Shown here: one piece after another, positions 25,968-34,527 of the stretch | Position numbering within the stretch: the first letter of the stretch is position 1 | How the letters are laid out: the number at the start of each line of letters is the position of its first letter | From: Thermoplasmata archaeon | GTDB lineage: Archaea > Thermoplasmatota > DTKX01 > JAHFTX01 | NCBI GenBank assembly: GCA_023265395.1 | Contig: JAHFTX010000006.1 | Span: 696-64,695, forward strand | Reading direction: 5' to 3' | Length of the DNA stretch: 64,000 bases | Made by a program: the position numbers and the translations under genes | The notes under the pieces: model-generated | Database searches by the model: none | What the model saw: the letters and a program-made list of their open reading frames with translations, nothing else | Told to the model about the DNA's origin: nothing

Positions 25968-26003
25968 GCTCGAGGGCGGCCGCACCTTCGCGGCCGAATC
26001 GTT

Positions 26004-27173
26004 TCACTGGCTGGCGCTCGGGACGCGACCGTCGGATTGCGGGGCAGGGAGCTCCCGCGGTCCCGGTCGGTCCACCAGCAGCAAGAAGTTGGACGAGACG
26101 TCGGTCAAACCCATCTCCTGGATACCCTGCATCAGCTCGGAGAACCGCACTCCTCGCGCCGTCAGGTGATAGCCCTCCTCCCGCGTCGACGCGATGACGT
26201 CATCCTTTGCCAGCTTCTTGAGATGGAACGCTAGGGCGCTGCTGTTGATGACCCCCAAGGCGTCCTTGATGGCGCCAAAGGGCTGCGGTCCCTTCTGCTG
26301 CAGGAAGTGGACGATATCGACGCGCGCCTTGTTGGTCAGGCTGTCCCCGAAGGTCTTGAAGAAGTCCTGAGTCACCAGCGACCCGATGTCTTGGAGCACC
26401 CCGCTCTCGAGCCCCGTCGGATCGGTGGTCAGGATGATACGATGCTTGGGACCAACCAGTTGTTCGTACAGGACGTAGATGAACTTCTTGACGTTGGTCC
26501 ACTGGTGGATCGCGATCAGCTGTTCGAGCCCCTGGAGCAGGATGATCCCCCGCTCGTGACGGGTGGTGAAGCTCTGGATGACCCCCTTGAGGTCGACCAG
26601 CCTGCGCGGGGAGATGCGCACGCCCTCGCCGACCTCCTCGGTCATCCACACTCCCTCGGCCCCTTCGAGGTGGTAGCGCGCGATCACGGCGATCGGGTCG
26701 TCGCGGGTGACCAACAGCATCGGGGCGTCGAGATTGGCCGTGCTCAGGAACTCGAAGTAGTCGATGCCCTCGAACTGCTCGATCAACCGCACGTTCTCCA
26801 TGTTCGTCCGGATCATCTTCTCCTGATGGATGTGTTCGAGCTTCTCGACGAGGTCCTTGGCCTTGAAGGGCTTGGGCAGGTAGTCGTACGCTCCCAGCTT
26901 CATCGCCTCGACGGCGCTCTCGACGGTGCCGAAGCCCGTGAGCATGATCACGAAGGTCTCGGGGTGGGTCTGCCGGACGTGGGCGAGGAGCTGCAAGCCG
27001 TCAATCTGCGGCATCTTGAGGTCGGTGAAGACGACGTCGAAGCTCTGGCTCCGCAACCGTTCGAGGGCGACTGTACCGGACGTCGCTGTGACCACGGCGT
27101 AGTCATGGCGGCTGAGGAATCGTTCGATCTGCTCGAGGATCAGGCTGTCGTCATCCACCACTAGGACGTCCAT
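26004..27173 (-). CDS. Response regulator: REC, DUF835 and winged-helix domains
   Basis: ATG at 27173 gives 389 residues starting MDVLVVDDD; the longer track start reads into the kinase gene. Residues 1-120 are a receiver domain with Asp7-9, phospho-acceptor Asp51 (DVVFTDLKMPQIDG) and Lys in YLPKPFKAKD. Residues about 145-270 are a DUF835 domain (PMLLVTRDDPIAVIARYHLEGAEGVWM). Residues about 290-365 are a winged helix (NKARVDIVHFLQQKG, SSALAFHLKKLAKDDVI). This fusion is frequent in Thermoplasmata. It overlaps the histidine kinase gene by 23 bp, so the two are a cognate pair. DNA targets are unknown. Confidence 0.9.
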   Translation of the reverse strand: MDVLVVDDDSLILEQIERFLSRHDYAVVTATSGTVALERLRSQSFDVVFTDLKMPQIDGLQLLAHVRQTHPETFVIMLTGFGTVESAVEAMKLGAYDYLPKPFKAKDLVEKLEHIHQEKMIRTNMENVRLIEQFEGIDYFEFLSTANLDAPMLLVTRDDPIAVIARYHLEGAEGVWMTEEVGEGVRISPRRLVDLKGVIQSFTTRHERGIILLQGLEQLIAIHQWTNVKKFIYVLYEQLVGPKHRIILTTDPTGLESGVLQDIGSLVTQDFFKTFGDSLTNKARVDIVHFLQQKGPQPFGAIKDALGVINSSALAFHLKKLAKDDVIASTREEGYHLTARGVRFSELMQGIQEMGLTDVSSNFLLLVDRPGPRELPAPQSDGRVPSASQ

Positions 27174-28971
27174 GACATACCCCGGGCAGTCGCACGACCA
27201 CCCTCGCGCCCCCCGCAGCAACGTTGCTGGCGGATATAGTCCCTTGGTGGGCCCGTACCAGTTGGTGACAGACGGCCAGCCCCAGCCCCGTCCCCTTGCC
27301 CACCGGCTTGGTGGTGAAGAACGGGATGAACAATCGGGCGAGGGCCTCCTTGGAGAATCCCGGACCATCGTCGCGCACGCTCACCTCCATCTCCTCCCCA
27401 TCGATGGCGGTGGAGATCTCGACGGTGCCCCCGCCGCCAGCTTCGAGGGCGTCGATGGCGTTGCTCAGCAGGTTGATCAGTACCTCACGCACCTGGTAGG
27501 GGTCGGCGCGCAGCAGCGGGCGGCCTGGGGCCAGCGCGGTGGTGATGGTCACCCCTGCGGGGACCGGTTGGAGGTCGGCGATCGCCGCCGCCACCTGGTC
27601 ATCGATGCACACCTCGGCACGGTGCAGCGAGCCACGGCGTGAATAGTGCAACAGGTCGCGCACGATCCGCGCGGCCATCTCGACGCGGTCGCGGATCTTT
27701 GCCAGGTCACCTGCGAGGGAGGGGTCGTCGACGCCCTCCTCGAGGGCGTTTGAGGCGATCAGCTCGATGGCGGCCAGGGGGGTGTTGAGCTCATGGGCGA
27801 TCCCGCTGGCCAGGGTGCCGACCGCTGCCATCTTCTCGCTCTGCAGGAGCTGCTCCTCGAGCTCCCGTTGATCGGTGACATCCTCGACCAGCAGCAGGAT
27901 CCACGAGGTCCCCACGTCTTGGACCAACGAGGCGGTCATCTCCCCGACGAAGGTGTGCCCATCGTGCGCACGGAACGGGAGGTCGGAGAATCGGTGCTGT
28001 CCTGCGACGAGCTGCTGCAGCAGGTTCCCAAAGGGCCGAAGGTCATGCCCGACGGGGAGCAAGTCCCACCAGGCGACGGCGTCCGACTGGCTGGGAGCGA
28101 CCGTTGTCGGTGCGGCTGCGGTCGCCCCCCGCGCGGCAGGAGCGCTCGCAGGTCCGCTCCCGAGCATCGAGAGTTTGTGCACCTGGCTGGTGCCGCTGCC
28201 GCGCATGGGACTGCGAGCCGCCAGGCGCACCGGCATGGGCAGTACCGGACCGCCGATGGTCAGCTCCCCTTGCGTCGTCCCCGTCACGGAGAGGGAACGA
28301 CCGGTCGGCGAGGTCCCAAAGAGGGCGCTCCAGCGGGGGTTGGCCTCCACCAGCAGTCCCTGGGGGGAGAAGACCGCGATGGCAGAGGCAGCCCCCTCGA
28401 AGATGGTCTGGTACCGTGTCGCCAGGGAGCGCACCTGCTCACGCAGGAAGTCCTCCGTGCGCACCCGCTGCAACCGCACTTGGAGCAGTGGCGTCCCACC
28501 ACGTGTGCGGCCGCCCAGCTGCAGGGTGATCGCCCGAAGGCTGGCGCGCAGGAAACGGGGGCTTCCGGCCCCATCGTCGAGCGGCAGGACGGGGCTCTCG
28601 CGCTCCTCGGGGACCTCTTCGCTCCCCAGCTGCTCATGGAGCCACAAAGCCAGGGCAGGGAAGGCTTGACGCAGCGGCATGCCCCGCAACGGCAGGCTCC
28701 GCAACGTCGGAGTGCGCAACAATCGCTCCGCCTCTCGCGAGAGCGCGACGATGTTCTGGTTCCCATCCAGGACCACCAATGGGCTCGCGACCCTGGTCAG
28801 AAGGCCCAGGCTGGGGTGGTCCCAGGTCTCCTTCGCCAAGGTCTCCGACATCGGGGCAGGCTCGTCCTTCGGGGTCTGGGGGGGCACCTTGGGTGCCTCA
28901 GGCGCAGGGAGGGGGTCCGCGCGATCGGACCACAGCAGACGGCGGCTTCGCGGAGGGTCGTTGGTGCTCAT
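27151..28971 (-). CDS. Soluble PAS-domain sensor histidine kinase
   Basis: ATG at 28971 gives 606 residues; the track start adds 17. No membrane segment is visible, so sensing is cytoplasmic. Two PAS-type regions are present (SPLVVLDGNQNIVALSREAERLL near 60, and AIAVFSPQGLLVEANPRWSALFG near 215), then a third before the kinase core. The H-box is LASGIAHELNTPLAAIE, with His near 393; the N-box is LINLLSNAIDAL; G-boxes are VRDDGPGFS and GTGLGLAVC. All catalytic motifs are intact. Its partner is the overlapping REC-DUF835 regulator. A basic N-terminal 50 residues looks disordered. Confidence 0.92.
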   Translation of the reverse strand: MSTNDPPRSRRLLWSDRADPLPAPEAPKVPPQTPKDEPAPMSETLAKETWDHPSLGLLTRVASPLVVLDGNQNIVALSREAERLLRTPTLRSLPLRGMPLRQAFPALALWLHEQLGSEEVPEERESPVLPLDDGAGSPRFLRASLRAITLQLGGRTRGGTPLLQVRLQRVRTEDFLREQVRSLATRYQTIFEGAASAIAVFSPQGLLVEANPRWSALFGTSPTGRSLSVTGTTQGELTIGGPVLPMPVRLAARSPMRGSGTSQVHKLSMLGSGPASAPAARGATAAAPTTVAPSQSDAVAWWDLLPVGHDLRPFGNLLQQLVAGQHRFSDLPFRAHDGHTFVGEMTASLVQDVGTSWILLLVEDVTDQRELEEQLLQSEKMAAVGTLASGIAHELNTPLAAIELIASNALEEGVDDPSLAGDLAKIRDRVEMAARIVRDLLHYSRRGSLHRAEVCIDDQVAAAIADLQPVPAGVTITTALAPGRPLLRADPYQVREVLINLLSNAIDALEAGGGGTVEISTAIDGEEMEVSVRDDGPGFSKEALARLFIPFFTTKPVGKGTGLGLAVCHQLVRAHQGTISASNVAAGGARVVVRLPGVCHGRPSGG

Positions 28972-29166
28972 TCTCCCACTCTCGCCTGGTGAACCAATTG
29001 CGCGTCGCGCCGGGACACGCACGCTCCTGCCACCTCTGCCTCTGGGAGGAGGCAGCCATCAACCTTGCGTGGCCCAAGCGCTCGGTCCCCCCGACGAATC
29101 AGGGGCCATCCTGGGTGGCCGTTCCCCAGCCAGCGAACCTACGGTAATCCCGTAAGGATGCTGTGT

Positions 29167-29175
29167 CTTTATAGG
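29167..29175 (+). promoter_or_regulatory. TATA box for the RHH-ATPase operon
   Basis: CTTTATAGG lies about 28 bp before GTG at 29198, fitting leaderless transcription. The reverse strand of the same site (cctataaag) could also serve the histidine kinase, but at about 190 bp. The 226-bp gap around it (28972-29197) holds nothing else I can name. Confidence 0.5.
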
Positions 29176-29197
29176 ACTACATATACCTCTAACCCAG

Positions 29198-29716
29198 GTG
29201 GTCGATCCGGGGAAGGGTGGCCATGCGCGCCTGGGCGAGCAGCCCCGCGGGGGGCTCCCAGCCCCCGAAGAAGAGGGGCAGGACCTCGGAGGGACCACGA
29301 AGACCACGATCGAGTTCCCCACGTCGCTGCTCCACCACGCCAAGGTCAGCGCCACCCGGGAGCACTTGTCACTGCGGATGTGGATGACCGCCCTGGTGGC
29401 CGAGCGTCTCGAGGCTCTTGAGACGGGCCAGGTCGACCGCCATTGGCCCAAGGTCTACCAGCTGGGGGAAGAGCAGAACCCGCTGCTGGGGAAGCTGCTC
29501 GATGTGCTCTCGGCCTCCATGCCCCGCCCTGTCGCCGCGCGCCTGCTGGCGGGCATCGCCCACCGGCACGGCCGGAGCCTGGCGACCCTCTACCCCACCG
29601 CCTGGACCAAGGAGGTCCGCGCCGACCTGCGGCAAGCGATCGACTACTACAGCGGCACGCTCGAGGCGGAGCACCTCCTCCGCTCCGTCGAGGCACTCTT
29701 GGCGAGGAGCCCATGA
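29198..29716 (+). CDS. Putative ribbon-helix-helix protein coupled to a RecA-like ATPase
   Basis: The frame from GTG 29198 gives 172 residues. Residues about 33-72, TTKTTIEFPTSLLHHAKVSA followed by a helical pair ending AERLEALE, have the strand-helix-helix pattern of ribbon-helix-helix DNA-binding domains. The rest is helical with no family I recognise (LLDVLSASMPRPVAARLLAG, RADLRQAIDYYSGT). The stop overlaps the ATG of the ATPase gene by 4 bp, so they are cotranslated and probably act together. The first 30 residues are low-complexity, so the real start may be further in. Confidence 0.65.
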   Translation: MVDPGKGGHARLGEQPRGGLPAPEEEGQDLGGTTKTTIEFPTSLLHHAKVSATREHLSLRMWMTALVAERLEALETGQVDRHWPKVYQLGEEQNPLLGKLLDVLSASMPRPVAARLLAGIAHRHGRSLATLYPTAWTKEVRADLRQAIDYYSGTLEAEHLLRSVEALLARSP

Positions 29717-30465
29717 GTCTGGCGCGCGCGATTCCGGGGATGCACCAGGTCCTCCGGGGCGAGCCTCCCGAGGGATCGGTGATCGTGGTGCTGGGTCCTC
29801 CGGGGAGCATCAAGACCGGGCTGATCTACAACCTGATGGCCAACGCGCTCAACCACAAGGGCGCCCAGGGCGCCTGCGCCATCCACATCACCCTCGATGA
29901 GTCGCGGGGCTCCATCCTGCGCAACCTCACCTCCCTGCACATCCCCGTCCACCCGCGCATCCAGGTCTCCGACCTCGCCTCCTTCGTGAACTTCCTCGAA
30001 GAGACGCACGCCGAAGACCTGCAAGGCGAGGAGGTCCTCGACATCGTGGCGGGCAAGGTCTCCCAGCATCCGCTCTTCCCCTCAGCTGACGGAGCCGCAA
30101 CCGAGCGATTATGCCCGCGCTTCATCGCCATCGATTCGCTCAATGGCTTGATCGCCCTCACCCAGCTAGACCCTTCGCGGCTGCGGAGGCGGTTGTCGCG
30201 CCTGCTCTTTACGTTGCGTCAGCAGGGGATGACTAGCTTCCTCGTACTCGAGACGACCCAGGGCTGGGCCAATGCCCCCGAATTGCACCTCGCCGACGGG
30301 GTCATCGAGCTGGGCTTTGACAAGACCCCCGACGACCTCCACCGCCGATTCATCTGGGTGCGCAAGATGCGGGCGACGCCACATTCGGTCGAACCCTTCT
30401 TGTTCGAGGTCACGGACAAGGGACTCTCCATCGTAGGGGTCCTGATCGGAGAACCCCAGAGGTGA
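29713..30465 (+). CDS. KaiC/RadA-like RecA-superfamily ATPase
   Basis: ATG at 29713 gives 250 residues, a single RecA-fold domain. Walker A is GPPGSIKTGL, the 'GxPGSxKT' form typical of the archaeal KaiC/RAD55 group. Next comes AIHITLDESRGSILRNL with the catalytic Glu, then Walker B CPRFIAIDSLNGLIAL. The central part and the C-terminal FEVTDKGLSIVGV also fit RAD55-type ATPases. Such proteins are usually signalling or regulatory ATPases rather than recombinases. It is coupled to the putative DNA-binding protein upstream. Confidence 0.85.
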   Translation: MSLARAIPGMHQVLRGEPPEGSVIVVLGPPGSIKTGLIYNLMANALNHKGAQGACAIHITLDESRGSILRNLTSLHIPVHPRIQVSDLASFVNFLEETHAEDLQGEEVLDIVAGKVSQHPLFPSADGAATERLCPRFIAIDSLNGLIALTQLDPSRLRRRLSRLLFTLRQQGMTSFLVLETTQGWANAPELHLADGVIELGFDKTPDDLHRRFIWVRKMRATPHSVEPFLFEVTDKGLSIVGVLIGEPQR

Positions 30466-30631
30466 GACGATGCATCCCCTCTCGTCTCCTGACGCTCAAC
30501 GGCACCCTGCGCGCCTGCGCAGTCAAGGACCGCACCGATGCGATGGGGGTTGGCTGCCACCATCGCGCACGGACACGGGCCGAACAACCGCGCGCAGGGT
30601 GCGAGATTTCTAGACCGCCACTTGGGGCTCG

Positions 30632-30655
30632 GATCTCCTGCGATCGCAGGGGATC
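30632..30655. repeat. Perfect 14-bp palindrome with GATC flanks
   Basis: CCTGCGATCGCAGG (30637-30650) is a perfect palindrome, extended by GATC on both sides after one mismatch. It covers the stop of the minus-strand broken gene and lies in the convergent gap after the ATPase gene (30466-30653), so it may be a terminator hairpin, though no T-run follows. A weaker GAGACG-13-CGTCTC repeat lies at the end of the ATPase gene. Confidence 0.4.
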
Positions 30656-31192
30656 AGGCGAGTCTGCCGATTCCCAGTGCCGGGTGGATCTCGTTCCAGC
30701 CGTGGGTGGTGTCCCGAACGTGCGGACCACGCACTTCTGGGTGCAGCCCGACCGTCTGCTGGGGCAGGATGCCAACGTCCTCAGTCTCGGTTTCGATGAC
30801 CAAGGCGCCGCCCTCCTGTGCATCGTTGAGCGGGTCGGGCAAGGTGCGGTGCCCTTCGTCAGGGACCAACAGGGGATGGTAAGTCGTCCTCTCGTCCTTG
30901 ATCTCCTTGACGACTGCTGTCACGCGCCCCTGGACCTTTCCGCAGGAGGTGATCAGCTCGAGGTGGTCCGCCTCCTCGTCGTCCTCGAAGGGCTCGTCCT
31001 GCCAGGGACAAGCCCCCGCGGGCTCCCCCTTGCACTTTTCGGAGAACTCCAGGATGACGTTGCCCTCCCCCGACCGGTGGTCCGTGTGGGGCGAAGGGAT
31101 GATGACCGCTTGGGCGGCAATCCCGATGGCGACCCCGCCCCAAGCAGAGCGATGGCAAGCAGGGCGATGGTTCTCGTACCGAGGGTGATCAT
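30654..31192 (-). pseudogene. Secreted hypothetical protein split by an apparent frameshift
   Basis: Two frames each hold half of a believable protein. From ATG at 31192 the product starts MITLGTRTIALLAIALLG, a good signal peptide, then degenerates to Arg/Ser-rich sequence. In the other frame, from the same spot, GVAIGIAAQAVIIPSPHTDHR continues into a sensible soluble domain ending THGWNEIHPALGIGRLA. One extra G in the run GGGGCGGGG (31133-31141) joins them into a single signal-anchor protein of about 180 residues. So this is either a true one-base deletion or a homopolymer sequencing error. The domain has two cysteines and an acidic patch; I recognise no enzyme. WNEIHP-type endings occur in uncharacterised extracellular proteins. 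Confidence 0.65.
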
Positions 31193-31275
31193 GGCGCGGA
31201 CGCCGACTGGTCAGGTAGGACACGCGGCCATGATCCTGTCTGTCTGCCCCTCGGTTCGGTGCGTTCGAGGCTGGC

Positions 31276-32127
31276 TCACCGGGGTGGGTTCCGGACTCCT
31301 TGGAGCAGGCGGAGGGTCGGCTCGTCGACGGCCGCGAGGAAGTTCCGACGCTCCTGCAGCCCCAGCGGGACGTCGAGGAAGTCCTCCCTATCCGCCAACC
31401 CCATCACCCCGCCGGCCTCGCGCACGATGAGCTGGGCGGCAGCCACATCGAGCACCCGCGCCCCCTCGCGCAATCCATCGATGACCCCCAGGAACGCACC
31501 GCTGGCGACATGGCACAGGTCGAGGGCGAGGGCACCCAGGCAACGCACGCGCGTGAAGGTCGGCGCAAGTGCCGGTGCAAGGGCTCCCAGGGCTCCCAGC
31601 TGGCGCAAGCGGATCTCAGCACCGAGGATTCCGCTCTCCCATTGCGGTCGCGTCTGCAACGGCACGCCGTTGCGGAACGCCCCGCCGCCGCGTATCGCCC
31701 AGAAGGTGTCCTCGTGCATGAGGTCGGCGACGTAGGCGACCTCGACGTCGCCGAGGCACTCGCCCCGTCCGGCGGCGATCGAGATGCCACACAGGGGGAG
31801 CTGGGTCTTGGCGTTGGTCGACCCGTCCAAGGGGTCGAGCAGCACCCGCCAGGGACCACCGCCAAGGTCCCGTACCCCACACTCCTCCGAACGCAGTTCC
31901 ATCCCGCCCAGTGGCCGCAGCAGGTCGATGGCGATCTGCTCGAGGGTCGCGTCGAAGACCATCGTGACATCCCCACCTGCGCCCCGCCCCAGCGGTCGTC
32001 GCGCCGCGGGGTCGTACCAGGCGGTCGCAGTGGCCGCCCGCGCGGCCTGCCCGATGCGATGGTACGCAGCGAGCATCTGTTGCGGGGAGGGGACGTCGCC
32101 GACGGAAGTCGCCACGTGCGCGCCCAC
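31276..32127 (-). CDS. Inositol monophosphatase-family phosphatase
   Basis: The 283-residue product carries the complete IMPase/FBPase metal site: SEECG for the first Glu, DPLDGSTN, and VLDVAAAQLIVREAGG for the last Asp. Archaeal members dephosphorylate inositol-1-phosphate, fructose-1,6-bisphosphate, or sometimes 3'-phosphoadenosine phosphate or NADP. It is the third gene of the SAH hydrolase-PfkB-IMPase operon (42 bp after the kinase), which would fit a nucleotide or sugar-phosphate substrate. Which one cannot be read from sequence. Confidence 0.87.
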   Translation of the reverse strand: MGAHVATSVGDVPSPQQMLAAYHRIGQAARAATATAWYDPAARRPLGRGAGGDVTMVFDATLEQIAIDLLRPLGGMELRSEECGVRDLGGGPWRVLLDPLDGSTNAKTQLPLCGISIAAGRGECLGDVEVAYVADLMHEDTFWAIRGGGAFRNGVPLQTRPQWESGILGAEIRLRQLGALGALAPALAPTFTRVRCLGALALDLCHVASGAFLGVIDGLREGARVLDVAAAQLIVREAGGVMGLADREDFLDVPLGLQERRNFLAAVDEPTLRLLQGVRNPPR

Positions 32128-32169
32128 GGGTCCCCCCCTTATGGAGATATGCTCCCGGTCGGCGCAGCC

Positions 32170-33093
32170 TCACAGCCGCATGCCACGGTCGATGCGGTCG
32201 AGTACCTGCTCGAGCGTGGGCAGGTTCGATTGGGGGCCATGGTCCTCGACCACGAAGCTGGCCGTGGCCGCCCCCAACACGCCGCACTCCGACAGATCGA
32301 GGCCCTTGCGCAGGCCGCAATAGAACCCAGCTCGGTACGCATCCCCTGCGCCCGTGGGATTGGCGAAGCGCTCGGGGGAGAACGCGGGGACCTCGATGAC
32401 CTCCCCCTTGTGCCGGATCTCCGATCCCTTGCTGCCCTTGGTGGTGACGAGCAATGGGACGCGCTGGGCGAGCGCATCGAGGTCTGCCAGGTGCAGGATG
32501 TCCAACATCCGCTGCGCTTCGGAGCGGTTGCTAAAGAGCCGGTCGGTGTGGGCGAGGATGGTCGCAAGGTGGTCGGTGCCGCCGTAGGAATAGTGGATCT
32601 CCTGCGCAGGGTCGAAACCGACCTGCTTGTGCGCCCGCTTGGCCGCCGCGGCCACCTTGACGTAGTAGGCTGGTGCACCGGTCGTGATGTGAATCATCTC
32701 GGAGGAGTCGATTGCCTGTTGCGGCACCTCGAAGCTCGGCAAGTCCCGCATCGGTCCTTGGTTGATGATGGAGAACTGGTTCTGCTCCTTGTCGGTCATG
32801 ATCCAGCAGGTGGGAGTGAAATAGGAATGCATGCGGGTGAAGTGGGAGAGGTCGACCCCGTCGCGCCGCAATGCGGAGACGTAATCCTCGGGGAAGTTCT
32901 CCCCCACCCACGAGACCAGCGCGGTCGGGACGCCCAGCTTGGCGGCACCGCGCGCGATGTCACCAGCGACCCCGCCGAAGAACTGCCGCCCATGGATCAT
33001 CTCGACCGAGGTGTCCGGGCCCGGCAGGCTCGGCAGGTCGATCAAGTAGTCCATGTTGGTGTGACCAAACACCGCCAAGAAGTTGTGGGCCAC
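32170..33093 (-). CDS. PfkB-family kinase, possibly a nucleoside kinase
   Basis: I use GTG at 33093 (307 residues), 25 bp after the SAH hydrolase stop and just after a purine-rich gggtggaggg; the track start runs into the previous gene. N-terminal FGHTNMDYLIDLPSLPG and FFGGVAGDIARGAAKLG are the substrate-side motifs, and NPTGAGDAYRAGFYCGL is the anion hole with catalytic Asp. PfkB members phosphorylate sugars or nucleosides. Directly after SAH hydrolase, which releases adenosine, an adenosine or nucleoside kinase like the archaeal MJ0406 type is the likeliest role. This is inference from context. Confidence 0.85.
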   Translation of the reverse strand: MAHNFLAVFGHTNMDYLIDLPSLPGPDTSVEMIHGRQFFGGVAGDIARGAAKLGVPTALVSWVGENFPEDYVSALRRDGVDLSHFTRMHSYFTPTCWIMTDKEQNQFSIINQGPMRDLPSFEVPQQAIDSSEMIHITTGAPAYYVKVAAAAKRAHKQVGFDPAQEIHYSYGGTDHLATILAHTDRLFSNRSEAQRMLDILHLADLDALAQRVPLLVTTKGSKGSEIRHKGEVIEVPAFSPERFANPTGAGDAYRAGFYCGLRKGLDLSECGVLGAATASFVVEDHGPQSNLPTLEQVLDRIDRGMRL

Positions 33094-33118
33094 GGTCCGC
33101 TCCCTCCACCCTGGGGCG

Positions 33119-34399
33119 CTAGGTCCCGCTCTGCCAGGATGCCAGGTATCGTTCCTGGTCCCCACTGAGCGTGTCGATGGTCACACCCATGGTCTGGAGC
33201 TTGATCCGAGCCACCTGCTTGTCGATGTCGGCGGGGACGTCGTAGACCTTGGCTTGGAGGGTCCCGCCCTTCTTCGCGAGGTATTCGGCCGTCAGCGCCT
33301 GGTTGGCAAACGACATGTCCATCACCGTCGCAGGATGCCCCTCGGCGGCAGCAAGGTTGACCAGCCGCCCTTCGCCCAGCAGGAAGATCCGCCGACCGTC
33401 GGTGAGGGTGTACTCTTCGACCGAGGGTCGGACGGTCCGCTTGCGGCCCTTGCTCAGCTTCTCGAGCGCCGGGATGTTGATCTCGACGTTGAAGTGCCCC
33501 GTGTTGCAGACGATCGCCCCATCAGGCATCACCTCGAGGTGCTCCCTGTCGATGACGTTGCGGTTGCCAGTGGCGGTGATGAATACCTCCCCGACCGCGG
33601 CCGCCTGGGCCATGGTCATGACCGAGAATCCGTCCATCGTGGCTTCGAGCGCCCGGATTGGGTCGACTTCGGTGACGATGACCTGCGCGCCCATTCCCCG
33701 GGCGCGGCTGGCCACCCCTCGGCCACACCAGCCGTAGCCGCCGACGACGAATCGCTTGCCCGCCAGCAGGACGTTGGTGGCCCGCAGGATCCCATCGATG
33801 CTGCTCTGGCCCGTACCGTAGCGATTGTCGAAGAAGTGCTTGGTCGCGGCATCGTTGATGGCGATGATCGGGTAGCGCAGCACGCCCTCCTTCTCCATCG
33901 CGCGGAAGCGGATCACACCGGTGGTGGTCTCCTCGGTGCCGGCCTTGACGTGCGGCAGCACCTCCTTGCGGCTCTTGTGCAGGGTCGAGACGAGGTCCCC
34001 TCCATCATCCATGGTCATGGTGGGTTTGGAGTCGAGCACGGTGTTGACGTGGGCGTAATAGGTGGTGTTGTCCTCGCCGTGGCGGGCGAAGACGGCGATC
34101 CCAAAGTCGCGCACCAAGGAGGCGGCGACGCTGTCTTGGGTCGAGAGGGGGTTGGAGGCGCACAGCAGCACCTCAGCCCCTCCGGCGTGGAGGGTGCGCA
34201 TGAGGTTGGCCGTCTCCGAGGTCACATGCAGGCAGGCGGCGATCCGCTGCCCCTTGAGGGGATGCTCCTTCTCGAACCGGGCCCGGATGGACGAGAGCAC
34301 CGGCATCTGTCGGTCGGCCCACTCGATCCGCAGGCGTCCTTCGTCGGCGAGGGTCGGTGCACTGATGTCGCTTTGCATCGCGTTCACGATTGGGGGCAT
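33119..34399 (-). CDS. ahcY: S-adenosylhomocysteine hydrolase
   Basis: ATG at 34399 gives 426 residues, the normal archaeal length; ATG at 34378 is also possible and the track start is too long. Family blocks present include [43 protein letters not shown], and the NAD-binding [28 protein letters not shown]. It splits S-adenosylhomocysteine into adenosine and homocysteine, relieving methyltransferase inhibition. It begins an operon with a PfkB kinase and an IMPase-type phosphatase and faces a divergent Lrp regulator. Confidence 0.96.
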   Translation of the reverse strand: MPPIVNAMQSDISAPTLADEGRLRIEWADRQMPVLSSIRARFEKEHPLKGQRIAACLHVTSETANLMRTLHAGGAEVLLCASNPLSTQDSVAASLVRDFGIAVFARHGEDNTTYYAHVNTVLDSKPTMTMDDGGDLVSTLHKSRKEVLPHVKAGTEETTTGVIRFRAMEKEGVLRYPIIAINDAATKHFFDNRYGTGQSSIDGILRATNVLLAGKRFVVGGYGWCGRGVASRARGMGAQVIVTEVDPIRALEATMDGFSVMTMAQAAAVGEVFITATGNRNVIDREHLEVMPDGAIVCNTGHFNVEINIPALEKLSKGRKRTVRPSVEEYTLTDGRRIFLLGEGRLVNLAAAEGHPATVMDMSFANQALTAEYLAKKGGTLQAKVYDVPADIDKQVARIKLQTMGVTIDTLSGDQERYLASWQSGT

Positions 34400-34440
34400 C
34401 GCCGTGCGCCCCTTCAACCTTGGGCGTCGATCGGATGGAT

Positions 34441-34497
34441 GGCCGTCCAGGGCCGTCCAACCCATTAAACTAGGGCTAGACAAAAGGGCTAATACCA
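34441..34497. promoter_or_regulatory. Divergent promoter region between ahcY and the Lrp-type regulator
   Basis: On the minus strand TTTAATG (34463-34469) can serve ahcY with a leader of about 40 nt. On the plus strand gggctaatacc (34486-34496) can serve the regulator. Two direct copies of GGCCGTCCA (34441 and 34451) lie between the ahcY box and its start, and a palindrome GGACGTCC lies at 34509. These are candidate sites for the adjacent regulator, unproven. Confidence 0.4.
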
Positions 34498-34527
34498 ACG
34501 ATGTAGATGGACGTCCGTACGATAATC

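Noticed and set aside
31300-33168. 622-residue plus-strand ORF opposite IMPase and PfkB genes
   Set aside because: Spans two well-supported minus-strand genes and lacks any family motif.
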